Assembly (NCBI GenBank): GCA_018242165.1
Contig: JAFECL010000033.1
Span: 1-37,334 of the forward strand
DNA length: 37,334 nt
Direction: 5' to 3'
Source of the DNA: Pseudomonadota bacterium
GTDB lineage: Bacteria > Pseudomonadota > Alphaproteobacteria > Sphingomonadales > Sphingomonadaceae
In this document: positions 21,100 through 27,987 of the stretch, piece by piece
How the letters are laid out: each line of letters starts with the position of its first letter
How positions within the stretch are numbered: the stretch's first letter is position 1
Translations under genes and position numbers: made by a program
The notes under the pieces: model-generated
The model's database searches: none
What the model saw: the letters and a program-made list of their open reading frames with translations, nothing else
Told to the model about the DNA's origin: nothing

Positions 21100-22073
21100 T
21101 GCCCCTGCCGGTCGGCGCTGGGGGGCAGGCCGAAGTGCTGGCGATAGGCCCGGGCGAAGTGGGCTGCTGAGGCAAAGCCGGTGGCCACCGCGATCTGCAA
21201 CAGTGGCAGCGCCGTCTGGCGGGCAAGGTGGCGGGCGCGGGTCAGCCGCAGGGTCAGGTAGTGCCGCGCCGGCGTCGCGTGGAGGTGCTGGTGAAACAGC
21301 CGCTCCAGCTGGCGCAGCGACAGGCCGGCGTGGGCCGCAACCTCGGCCGGGGTCAGCGGCACCTCAAGGTTGGCTTCCATCGCCTCCAGCGCGGCAAGCA
21401 GCCCGGCATGGTGCACCCCGGTCCGTTCGGGCAGAGACAGCCGCTGGGGGGCCGCGCCTTCGCGGGTGTGGGGGTGGAGCATCTGCTCGGCCACGGTAAC
21501 CGCCAGATCACGGCCGCAGTCGCGCGCGATGAAATGCATCATCAGGTCAAGCGGCGCGGTGCCGCCCGAGCAGGTGAACCGGTCGCGATCGACCTCGAAC
21601 AGGCGGCGCGAGACATCCAGCTGGGGGAAATTTTCGGCAAAGCTGTCAAGGTCTTCCCAGTGGATCGTGCAGCGATAGCCATCGAGCAGCCGGGCCCGGG
21701 CAAGCAGCACGCTGCCGGTGCAGACCGCCCCCAGCACCGCCCCGCCGCGCAGCGCCCGGCGCAGCGCCGCGCCCAGCGCCGGGCTGTCGTAGCGCGCGGG
21801 GTTCAAGCCGGCGCAGATCACCAGCGCATCCTCGTTCCCCGCCGCTGCCGGGCCATCGACCTGCACCGCGACGCCGTTGCTGGCGGTGACCGCCGCCCCG
21901 GTCAGGCTGGCGGTGCGCCAGTGGTAGAGCAGCTGGCCGCTCATCCGGTTGGCCACCCGCAGCGGTTCGATCGCCGAGGTGAAGGCGATCATCGAGAATT
22001 CGGGCATCAGCAGGAAGGTAAACCGGCGCGGGCCGCTGGGTGTTCGGGGGCCGGGGGCAACTGATTTTGGCAT
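21096..22073 (-). CDS. GlxA/GbdR-type AraC-family transcriptional regulator
   Basis: A 325-residue regulator with an N-terminal class I amidotransferase-like ligand domain (FTFLLMPEFSMIAFTSAIEP at the start; AVCTGSVLLARARLLDG as the nucleophile-elbow-like segment) and a C-terminal AraC double HTH (VAAHAGLSLRQLERLFHQHL and IAVATGFASAAHFARAYRQH). The architecture is that of GbdR, CdhR and ArgR, which sense glycine betaine/dimethylglycine, carnitine and arginine. This fits a quaternary-amine substrate for the divergent operon. The start is ATG 22073 or, three codons upstream, ATG 22082. The much longer open frame upstream is antisense to the corrinoid gene and is not used. Confidence 0.88.
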   Translation of the reverse strand: MPKSVAPGPRTPSGPRRFTFLLMPEFSMIAFTSAIEPLRVANRMSGQLLYHWRTASLTGAAVTASNGVAVQVDGPAAAGNEDALVICAGLNPARYDSPALGAALRRALRGGAVLGAVCTGSVLLARARLLDGYRCTIHWEDLDSFAENFPQLDVSRRLFEVDRDRFTCSGGTAPLDLMMHFIARDCGRDLAVTVAEQMLHPHTREGAAPQRLSLPERTGVHHAGLLAALEAMEANLEVPLTPAEVAAHAGLSLRQLERLFHQHLHATPARHYLTLRLTRARHLARQTALPLLQIAVATGFASAAHFARAYRQHFGLPPSADRQGH

Positions 22074-22083
22074 GGGCCCCATG

Positions 22084-22110
22084 CATTTGTGCAAATGGCG
22101 AAAATTGTCA
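22084..22110. promoter_or_regulatory. Divergent control region of the corrinoid operon: palindrome and -35-like box
   Basis: A perfect 14-bp inverted repeat CATTTG-TG-CAAATG (22084-22097) lies 11 bp upstream of the AraC-type gene, next to a rightward TTGTCA (22105-22110) that could be the -35 of the corrinoid operon (only a weak -10, CAAGAT, follows at 22130-22135). A second palindrome, GCATGGG-C-CCCATGC (22070-22084), covers the regulator start codon. Both are operator candidates for the two regulators of this cluster. Confidence 0.4.
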
Positions 22111-22208
22111 ATGTTGCGTCGTTTTTGGGCAAGATGCGCCTGGCGGACCGAGGCATTTTCCCGCCGCGCCAATCGCGATGGCGCGACGACAAGAAGGATG
22201 CAGGCGAG

Positions 22209-22895
22209 ATGAGCGACGGCGAAGAAATCATTCTCCGGGATCTGAGCGACGACGATCTGGTCGAACAGATGAAGGATGACCTTTACGACGGCCTCGCCGA
22301 CGAGGTGCATGAGGGCACCACCATCCTGCTCGAGCGTGGCTGGGACGCCAACACCGTGCTGTCCGAAGCGCTGGTCGAGGGCATGCGGATCGTTGGCCTC
22401 GATTTCCGCGACGGCATCCTGTTCGTGCCCGAAGTGCTGCAGTGCGCCGGGGCGATGAAGGCGGGCATGGAGCTGCTCCGCCCGATCCTCGCCAACAGCG
22501 ATTCCAAGGCTAGCCTTGGCACCTACGTGATCGGCACCGTGAAGGGTGACATTCACGACATCGGCAAGAACCTGGTCGGCATGATGCTGGAAGGCGCCGG
22601 TTTCGAGGTGGTCGACCTGGGGATCAACAACCCGGTCGAGAACTATCTTGCCGCGATCGACAAGCACAATCCGGCGATCCTCGGCATGTCGGCGCTGCTG
22701 ACCACCACCATGCCCTACATGGGCGTCGTGATCGAGGAGCTCGACAAGCGCGGCATCCTCAAGAACCTGCCGGTGATGGTCGGCGGTGCGCCGCTGAACC
22801 AGGAATTCGCCGATGCGATCGGCGCCCATTCCTATGGCCGCGACGCCGCGATGAGCGCCGAGCTGGCCAAGGCTCTGGTCGGCCGCAACCACTAA
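22209..22895 (+). CDS. Corrinoid protein (MtbC/MtgC-like methyl carrier)
   Basis: Binds a B12-type cofactor and carries the methyl group between two methyltransferases. The 228 residues have the two expected domains: an N-terminal four-helix cap (LVEGMRIVGLDFRDGILFVPEVL) and a C-terminal Rossmann-like B12 domain with the base-off/His-on motif D114-I-H116-D-I-G119, then GMSALLTTTM and MVGGAPLNQEFA. H116 is the predicted lower axial cobalt ligand. The N-terminus is strikingly acidic (MSDGEEIILRDLSDDDLVEQ). ATG 22209 is preferred over an in-frame ATG at 22089 because family similarity starts here and AAGGA lies upstream. The stop shares a base with the DUF1638 start (TAATG). Confidence 0.93.
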   Translation: MSDGEEIILRDLSDDDLVEQMKDDLYDGLADEVHEGTTILLERGWDANTVLSEALVEGMRIVGLDFRDGILFVPEVLQCAGAMKAGMELLRPILANSDSKASLGTYVIGTVKGDIHDIGKNLVGMMLEGAGFEVVDLGINNPVENYLAAIDKHNPAILGMSALLTTTMPYMGVVIEELDKRGILKNLPVMVGGAPLNQEFADAIGAHSYGRDAAMSAELAKALVGRNH

Positions 22896-23632
22896 TGCGC
22901 GATTCCGTCGCCCGCCGGAGCGGTGGCCGCGAGGCCCGGCTGGGCCGCCGGGCCCGGCCGCAGGAAGCCGAGGCGGTCGCGCCGGAACTGCTCGTCACCA
23001 CCAGCGCCAACCCGGATGGGCCGGCGCTGGTGCTGGCCTGCGGGGCGATTGCCAACGAGATCATCGCGCTGCGCGAGCAGCTGGGCATTGCCGACGAGAC
23101 CATGGTGCTGCACTGCCTGCCGGCCGAGCTGCACAATCGCCCCGGCCAGATCGCGCCGCGGGTGGATGCCTTCCTGTCCGAGCATCGCCACAAGTATTCG
23201 CGGGTGCTGCTGGGCTATGGCGACTGTGGCACCGGCGGGGCGCTCGACAAGGTGCTGGCGCGGCACGAGGCCGAGCGGCTGCCGCACATGCATTGCTACG
23301 AATTCTTCGCCGGCACCCCGCGCTTCACCCGGATCGCCGAGGCCGAGGTCGGCAGCTATTTCGTCACCGATTTCCTCGTCCGCCATTTCGACAAGCTGGT
23401 GTGGGAAGGCTGCGGCCTCGATAAGCGGCCCGAAATGCTCGAAACCTTTTTCGGCAACTATCGCGACCTGGTCTACCTGGCCCAGACCGACAATCCGGCC
23501 CTGGAGGACAAGGCGCGCGAGGCTGCGGCGCGGCTTGGCCTCAACTACGTCTATCACAAGGTCGGCTATGGCGATCTTGCGGAAGCGATCCGCAAGGTTG
23601 CGCCGCCCGCTGCGGAGGCTGGCCATGTATAA
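22895..23632 (+). CDS. DUF1638 family protein
   Basis: A 245-residue protein of DUF1638, a family of unknown biochemical role that recurs beside corrinoid methyltransferase genes in methanogens and alphaproteobacteria. The N-terminal ~35 residues are basic and low-complexity (MRDSVARRSGGREARLGRRA). The conserved part begins near residue 44 (LVLACGAIANEIIALREQLG) and has Cys/His-containing motifs LHCLPAELHNRPG, LLGYGDCGTGG and HMHCYEFFAG that could bind metal or cofactor. Translation is coupled to the corrinoid gene by a 1-bp overlap, and its end overlaps metV by 8 bp, implying stoichiometric expression. A role in corrinoid or folate handling is inferred only from context. Confidence 0.85.
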   Translation: MRDSVARRSGGREARLGRRARPQEAEAVAPELLVTTSANPDGPALVLACGAIANEIIALREQLGIADETMVLHCLPAELHNRPGQIAPRVDAFLSEHRHKYSRVLLGYGDCGTGGALDKVLARHEAERLPHMHCYEFFAGTPRFTRIAEAEVGSYFVTDFLVRHFDKLVWEGCGLDKRPEMLETFFGNYRDLVYLAQTDNPALEDKAREAAARLGLNYVYHKVGYGDLAEAIRKVAPPAAEAGHV

Positions 23633-24080
23633 GGTGCGGTTGTGGTCGGTGAAGCATTCGCGCGGGATGGAGCGGCTGTACCATGCCACCAATCCGCTGG
23701 TGCTGGGGCTGATGCGGGGCCTGACCCGGCTGTTCGGCCATCGGCTTGACCGGCCGATCACCGCGCTCGAGGCCGGGGTCAAGGGCTTCCTGTTCGATTG
23801 CAAGATGTGCGGCGATTGCGCCCTCTCCAAGACCGGCATGTCGTGCCCGATGAATTGCCCCAAGACCATCCGCAACGGCCCCTGCGGCGGGGTGCGCGAG
23901 AACGGGATGTGCGAGGTCAAGCCCGAGATGCGCTGCGTCTGGGTCGCGGCCTGGGATGGCGCCAGCCGCATGCAGCACGGCGATGCGATCAAGAACGTCA
24001 ATTTCGCGGTCGACCACCGGCGCAAGGGCACGTCGAGCTGGCTGAAGCTGGCGCGGGAGGACAGCGATGCTGCGGCCTGA
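23625..24080 (+). CDS. metV: MetV-like methylenetetrahydrofolate reductase zinc/Fe-S partner subunit
   Basis: A 151-residue protein matching the MTHFR C-terminal/MetV family. The hallmark is a cysteine cluster about residues 60-95: CKMCGDCALSKTGMSCPMNC, then GPCGGVRENGMCEVK. In acetogens MetV partners MetF and is needed for methylene-THF reductase function. Here it overlaps DUF1638 by 8 bp and metF by 14 bp, so MetV-MetF probably form the complex that oxidises methyl-THF. The N-terminal ~45 residues (VKHSRGMERLYHATNPLVLG) are typical of the alphaproteobacterial form. The reading frame extends further upstream, but only inside DUF1638, so ATG 23625 is used. Confidence 0.85.
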   Translation: MYKVRLWSVKHSRGMERLYHATNPLVLGLMRGLTRLFGHRLDRPITALEAGVKGFLFDCKMCGDCALSKTGMSCPMNCPKTIRNGPCGGVRENGMCEVKPEMRCVWVAAWDGASRMQHGDAIKNVNFAVDHRRKGTSSWLKLAREDSDAAA

Positions 24081-25083
24081 GGAAGCGGGGCTGAACCCCG
24101 GCGATCCGCTGCCGATCCTGCCTGGCCATGTCAGCGGCGGGCGGTTCGAACGGGTGTTGCGGGCCGGCCATTTCGCCATCACCACCGAAATCGCTCCGCC
24201 GGATTCGGCCGACCCCGATGAGGTGCTGCGCCGCGCTCACCTGTTCGATGGCCATGTCGACGCGATCAATGCCACCGACGGTTCGGGCGCGCATTGCCAT
24301 ATGTCGAGCCTTGCGGTCTGCGCGATTCTCACCCGGGTGGGCTATTCGCCGATCATCCAGATCTCGTGCCGTGATCGCAACCGCATCGCGATCCAGGGCG
24401 ATGTGCTGGGGGCGGCGGCGTTGCGGGTCGGCAATGTGCTGTGCCTGTCGGGCGACGACGTATCGGTGGGCGATCATCCCGAGGCCAAGCCGGTGTTCGA
24501 CTTCGACTCGGTCACGCTGCTCCAGACCATCCGCACCCTGCGCGATGAGAGCCGCTTCCTTTCGGGTCGCAAACTCGATCTGCCGCCGCAGATGTTCCTC
24601 GGCGCCTCGATCAACCCTTTCGCGCCGCCTTATGCCAACCGGGTCGACCAGTTTGCCAAGAAGGTCGCGGCCGGGGCCGAATTCGTCCAGTCGCAGTATT
24701 GCTTCGATCTTGCCATGGCGCGCGATTTCATGGCTCGCGCCCGCGACCTGGGGCTGACCGAGCGTTGCTTTACCCTGATGGGGGTGGGGGTGCTGGCCTC
24801 GGCCAAGACCGCCAAATGGCTGCGCAGCGCGATCCCCGGGGTGCATATTCCCGACGAGGTGATCCGCCGGCTCGAGCAGGCCGAAAAGCCCAAGGCCGAA
24901 GGGCGCCGCATCGCGGTCGAACTGATGCAGCAGCTGGCCGAGATCGAAGGGATCAACGGCATCCACCTGATGGCCTTCAAGCAGGAAGAATTCGTCGGCG
25001 AGATCGTCAAGGCCTCGGGCGTGCTGGGCAGCCGCAAGCCCTGGGCCCCCGAATTTCCGCTCGTTCCCACCCCATCCAAGTAA
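24067..25083 (+). CDS. Methylenetetrahydrofolate reductase family protein (MetF)
   Basis: A 338-residue flavoprotein of the MTHFR family with a TIM-barrel fold. Visible segments are HFAITTEIAPPDSADPDEV (start of the barrel with the conserved Glu), GSGAHCHMSSLAVCAILTRV, PIIQISCRDRNRIAIQGDVL, VLCLSGDDVSVGDHPEAKPV, and GAEFVQSQYCFDLAMARDFM. In this cluster it should run in the oxidative direction, methyl-THF to methylene-THF. It ends 17 bp before the pterin-binding methyltransferase gene. It is probably distinct from any biosynthetic metF elsewhere in the genome, since it is paired with MetV. Confidence 0.88.
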   Translation: MLRPEEAGLNPGDPLPILPGHVSGGRFERVLRAGHFAITTEIAPPDSADPDEVLRRAHLFDGHVDAINATDGSGAHCHMSSLAVCAILTRVGYSPIIQISCRDRNRIAIQGDVLGAAALRVGNVLCLSGDDVSVGDHPEAKPVFDFDSVTLLQTIRTLRDESRFLSGRKLDLPPQMFLGASINPFAPPYANRVDQFAKKVAAGAEFVQSQYCFDLAMARDFMARARDLGLTERCFTLMGVGVLASAKTAKWLRSAIPGVHIPDEVIRRLEQAEKPKAEGRRIAVELMQQLAEIEGINGIHLMAFKQEEFVGEIVKASGVLGSRKPWAPEFPLVPTPSK

Positions 25084-25100
25084 GCCCTAAGGATCACACC

Positions 25101-26009
25101 ATGGCCCGCACCGTTCTCAGTTCCGCCACCAAGGAAGTCATCATCGGCTTCGATCAGCCGTTCGTGATGATTGGCGAACGCATCAACCCCACGGGCCGCA
25201 AGCTGCTCGCTGCCGAGATGAAGGAAGGCAATTACGACCGCGTCGTGGCCGATGCCCTGGCCCAGGTCGAGGCGGGGGCGCAGATGCTCGACGTCAATGC
25301 CGGCATCCCGCTGGCCGACGAGCCGCGGATCCTGGCCGAGGTGGTCCAGCTGGTCCAGTCGGTCACCGATGTGCCGCTGTGCATCGACAGCTCGATCATC
25401 GAGGCGCTGGAGGCCGGCCTGTCGGTCTACAAGGGCCGCGCGCTGGTCAACTCGACCACCGCCGAGGAAGAGGTGATGGAGCGCGTCCTGCCGCTGGTGA
25501 AGAAGTACGACGCCGCCGTGGTGGCGATCTCGAACGACGATACCGGCATCTCGCAGGACATCGACGAACGCTTCCGCATCGCCAAGCTGATCGTCGAGCG
25601 CGCGCAGGATCATGGGATCAAGAAGGAAGACGTCGTGGTCGACCCGCTGGTGATGCCGATCGGCGCGATCAACCAGGCCGGCAAGGACGTGTTCCGCTTC
25701 GTCCGCCGCCTGCGCGAGGAACTGGGCGTCAACACCACCTGCGGCGCCAGCAACATCGGCTTTGGCCTGCCCAACCGCCACGCCATCAACAACAGCTTCC
25801 TGCCGATGGCCGCCTGCGCCGGGATGACCAGCGCGATCCTCAATCCGCTGCACGAAGGCCTGGTCCCGGCGATCAAGGCGGCCGACACGCTGAACGGGGT
25901 CGATCCCAATTGCGCCAACTGGATCAAGATGTTCCGCGAGCCCGCCCCGGAAGGCGCCGGCGCGCGCGGCGGCCGCGGTGGCCGCGAAGGGCGCCGGCGG
26001 CGCGACTGA
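25101..26009 (+). CDS. Methylcorrinoid:tetrahydrofolate methyltransferase (pterin-binding, MtgA/AcsE-like)
   Basis: A 302-residue protein of the dihydropteroate-synthase-like pterin-binding fold. Motifs: FVMIGERINPTGRKLLAAEM, AGAQMLDVNAGIPLADEP, PLCIDSSIIEALEAGL, ALVNSTTAEEE and TTCGASNIGFGLPNRHAIN, all typical of the methyl-THF:corrinoid methyltransferases (AcsE, MtgA, MtvA). It is predicted to move the methyl group between the corrinoid protein and THF. AAGGA precedes the ATG. The last ~18 residues are an unusual Gly/Arg-rich tail (GARGGRGGREGRRRRD) beyond the usual domain end. Confidence 0.9.
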   Translation: MARTVLSSATKEVIIGFDQPFVMIGERINPTGRKLLAAEMKEGNYDRVVADALAQVEAGAQMLDVNAGIPLADEPRILAEVVQLVQSVTDVPLCIDSSIIEALEAGLSVYKGRALVNSTTAEEEVMERVLPLVKKYDAAVVAISNDDTGISQDIDERFRIAKLIVERAQDHGIKKEDVVVDPLVMPIGAINQAGKDVFRFVRRLREELGVNTTCGASNIGFGLPNRHAINNSFLPMAACAGMTSAILNPLHEGLVPAIKAADTLNGVDPNCANWIKMFREPAPEGAGARGGRGGREGRRRRD

Positions 26010-26024
26010 GCCGAGCCTGTCGCC

Positions 26025-27971
26025 ATGACCAGCCCCGCCACCCACCGGGTGATCTTCACCCCGTCCGGCATCCGTGCCGAAGCCGCCGAAGGCCAAAGCG
26101 TCTATGAAGTCGCGCTGGCCTCCGGGGTCGACATCCAGTCGATCTGCGGGGGCAAGGGCCTGTGCCGGCGCTGCCAGATCGAGGTGTCGGAGGGCGATCA
26201 CGCCAAGTACGGGGTCAAGGTTTCGGCCGACCACCTGAGCGGCTGGACCGACAGCGAGGAAAAGGCCGCCAAGCGGGGCGATCTGAAGCCGGGCCGGCGC
26301 CTCGCCTGCCGTGCCCAGGTCTGCGGCGACGTGGTGATCGCGGTGCCCGAAGACGCGCGCGAGAACCGCAGCACCATCTCGAAGGCCAGCACGGGCTTTA
26401 CCACCGCGCACGATCCCGCCGTGCGGCTGCACATGTGCGAGCTGCCCGAGCCGCAGCTGGACGACAACCCCAGCGATGCCGAGGCGCTGGAGGCGGCGCT
26501 GGCTGCGCTGGGCGTACAGGCCCGGCCCAGCCACCACGTGCTGATGAAGCTGCAGCCGCTGCTGGCGAAGAACGAGCGTGCGCTGATCGCGGTGGTGCGC
26601 GACGGGGCCGAGGTGGTCGATGTCTGGCCGCCCAGCCAAGCCGATGCCTATGGCGTGGCGATCGACATCGGCAGCACCAGCCTGGCGCTGTACATCTACG
26701 ACCTGACCCGGGGCGACCTGGTCCACGAGGCTTCGGCGATGAACCCGCAGATCCGCTACGGCGAAGACGTGATGGGCCGGGTCTCGTACATCATGATGAA
26801 CAAGGGCGGCGAAGCGGCGCTGACCGGCGAGGTGCGCGGCCAGATCGCCAAGATGCTGGGCGAGGCCTGCGCCAAGCTGGGCATCACGGCCGAGCAGGTG
26901 CTCGAACTGGTCGCGGTGGGCAATCCGATCATGCACCACCTGTTCTGGGGCATCAATCCGGTCGAACTGGGGCAGGCCCCGTTCACCCTGGCGGTGAAGG
27001 ACTGGTTCGAGGCGCCGGCGGCGGGGATGGAGCTGGGCATTTCGCCCGCCGCCCGGGTCGCGACGCTGCCACTGGTGGGCGGGCATGTCGGTGCCGATAC
27101 CACCGGGGCCTATCTCACCCAGCTGGACCGGATGGCGGGCAAAAGCGCCCTGCTGGTCGATATCGGCACCAACGCCGAGATCGTGCTGAGCCACAACGGG
27201 CGGGTTGCCGCCTGTTCGTCGCCCACCGGCCCGGCTTTCGAAGGCGCCGAGATCAGCGCCGGGGTGCGCGCCACGCCGGGGGCGATCGAGCGGGTGCGGA
27301 TCGACCGCGAGAGCTTCCAGCCCACCGTGCGGATCATCGGCCACGATCAGTGGCTGGGCGATGCCGAGCCCGAGGAACTGGCCCGCCACCGTGTGCCGGG
27401 GATCTGCGGTTCGGGGATCTTTGAGGTGATGGTCGAGCTGGCCAGCTGTGGCCTGATCGACGCCGGCGGCCTGTTCCGGCCCGAAATGGCGCCGCACCGC
27501 TTTGTTCAGGAAGGGCAGAGCTGGAAATTCCTGCTGGTCGACCGGCCGGAAAACCCGATCTGGGTCAAGCAGACCGACGTGCGCGCGGTGCAGCTGGCCA
27601 AGGCGGCGCTGGCCGCCGGGGTGCGGCTGCTGGTCGATTTCCTGGATTGCCCGGCCTTCGACGAGGTGTTGCTGGCGGGGGCCTTCGGCACCCATCTCGA
27701 CAGCAGCTATGTCGCCGATATCGGGATCATCCCCGGCGCGAGCGCCGGACAGATCCATTCGATCGGCAATGCCGCCGGCATGGGCGCGGCAATGTGCCTG
27801 GTGAACCGCGCCGAAAAGCAGCGGATCATCGACGCGGTGCGCCATATCGAAAAGGTCGAAACGGCGACCGAACCCAAGTTCCAGCAATATTTCGTCGAGG
27901 CGATGCGCTTCCCCACGGCCCCCGAAAGCGGCGGCGGTGAAGGGCGGCGCGGGCGTCGGCGGCAGCGTTAA
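26025..27971 (+). CDS. Reductive activator of corrinoid enzymes, RACo-like (2Fe-2S + ASKHA, DUF4445)
   Basis: Uses ATP to drive one-electron reduction of inactive Co(II) corrinoid back to Co(I). The 648 residues contain an N-terminal plant-type [2Fe-2S] ferredoxin domain with ligands C41, C47, C50 and C95 (SICGGKGLCRRCQIEV and RLACRAQVC), a middle linker domain, and two ASKHA (DUF4445) subdomains from about residue 210: GVAIDIGSTSLALYIYDL, VAVGNPIMHHLFWGINP, ALLVDIGTNAEIVL, GICGSGIFEVMVEL and VLLAGAFGTHLD. This is the RACo layout, not the RamA layout with C-terminal 4Fe-4S clusters. A Gly/Arg-rich C-terminal tail (GGGEGRRGRRRQR) is present. It lies 15 bp after the methyltransferase gene and 16 bp before mttB. 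Confidence 0.9.
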   Translation: MTSPATHRVIFTPSGIRAEAAEGQSVYEVALASGVDIQSICGGKGLCRRCQIEVSEGDHAKYGVKVSADHLSGWTDSEEKAAKRGDLKPGRRLACRAQVCGDVVIAVPEDARENRSTISKASTGFTTAHDPAVRLHMCELPEPQLDDNPSDAEALEAALAALGVQARPSHHVLMKLQPLLAKNERALIAVVRDGAEVVDVWPPSQADAYGVAIDIGSTSLALYIYDLTRGDLVHEASAMNPQIRYGEDVMGRVSYIMMNKGGEAALTGEVRGQIAKMLGEACAKLGITAEQVLELVAVGNPIMHHLFWGINPVELGQAPFTLAVKDWFEAPAAGMELGISPAARVATLPLVGGHVGADTTGAYLTQLDRMAGKSALLVDIGTNAEIVLSHNGRVAACSSPTGPAFEGAEISAGVRATPGAIERVRIDRESFQPTVRIIGHDQWLGDAEPEELARHRVPGICGSGIFEVMVELASCGLIDAGGLFRPEMAPHRFVQEGQSWKFLLVDRPENPIWVKQTDVRAVQLAKAALAAGVRLLVDFLDCPAFDEVLLAGAFGTHLDSSYVADIGIIPGASAGQIHSIGNAAGMGAAMCLVNRAEKQRIIDAVRHIEKVETATEPKFQQYFVEAMRFPTAPESGGGEGRRGRRRQR

Positions 27972-27987
27972 GGAAAGGACCAGTATC

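Noticed and set aside
22089-22208. Longer N-terminus for the corrinoid protein from ATG 22089
   Set aside because: The extra 40 residues are basic and unlike the family, and they cover the divergent promoter region. ATG 22209 has a Shine-Dalgarno-like AAGGA and begins the conserved part.
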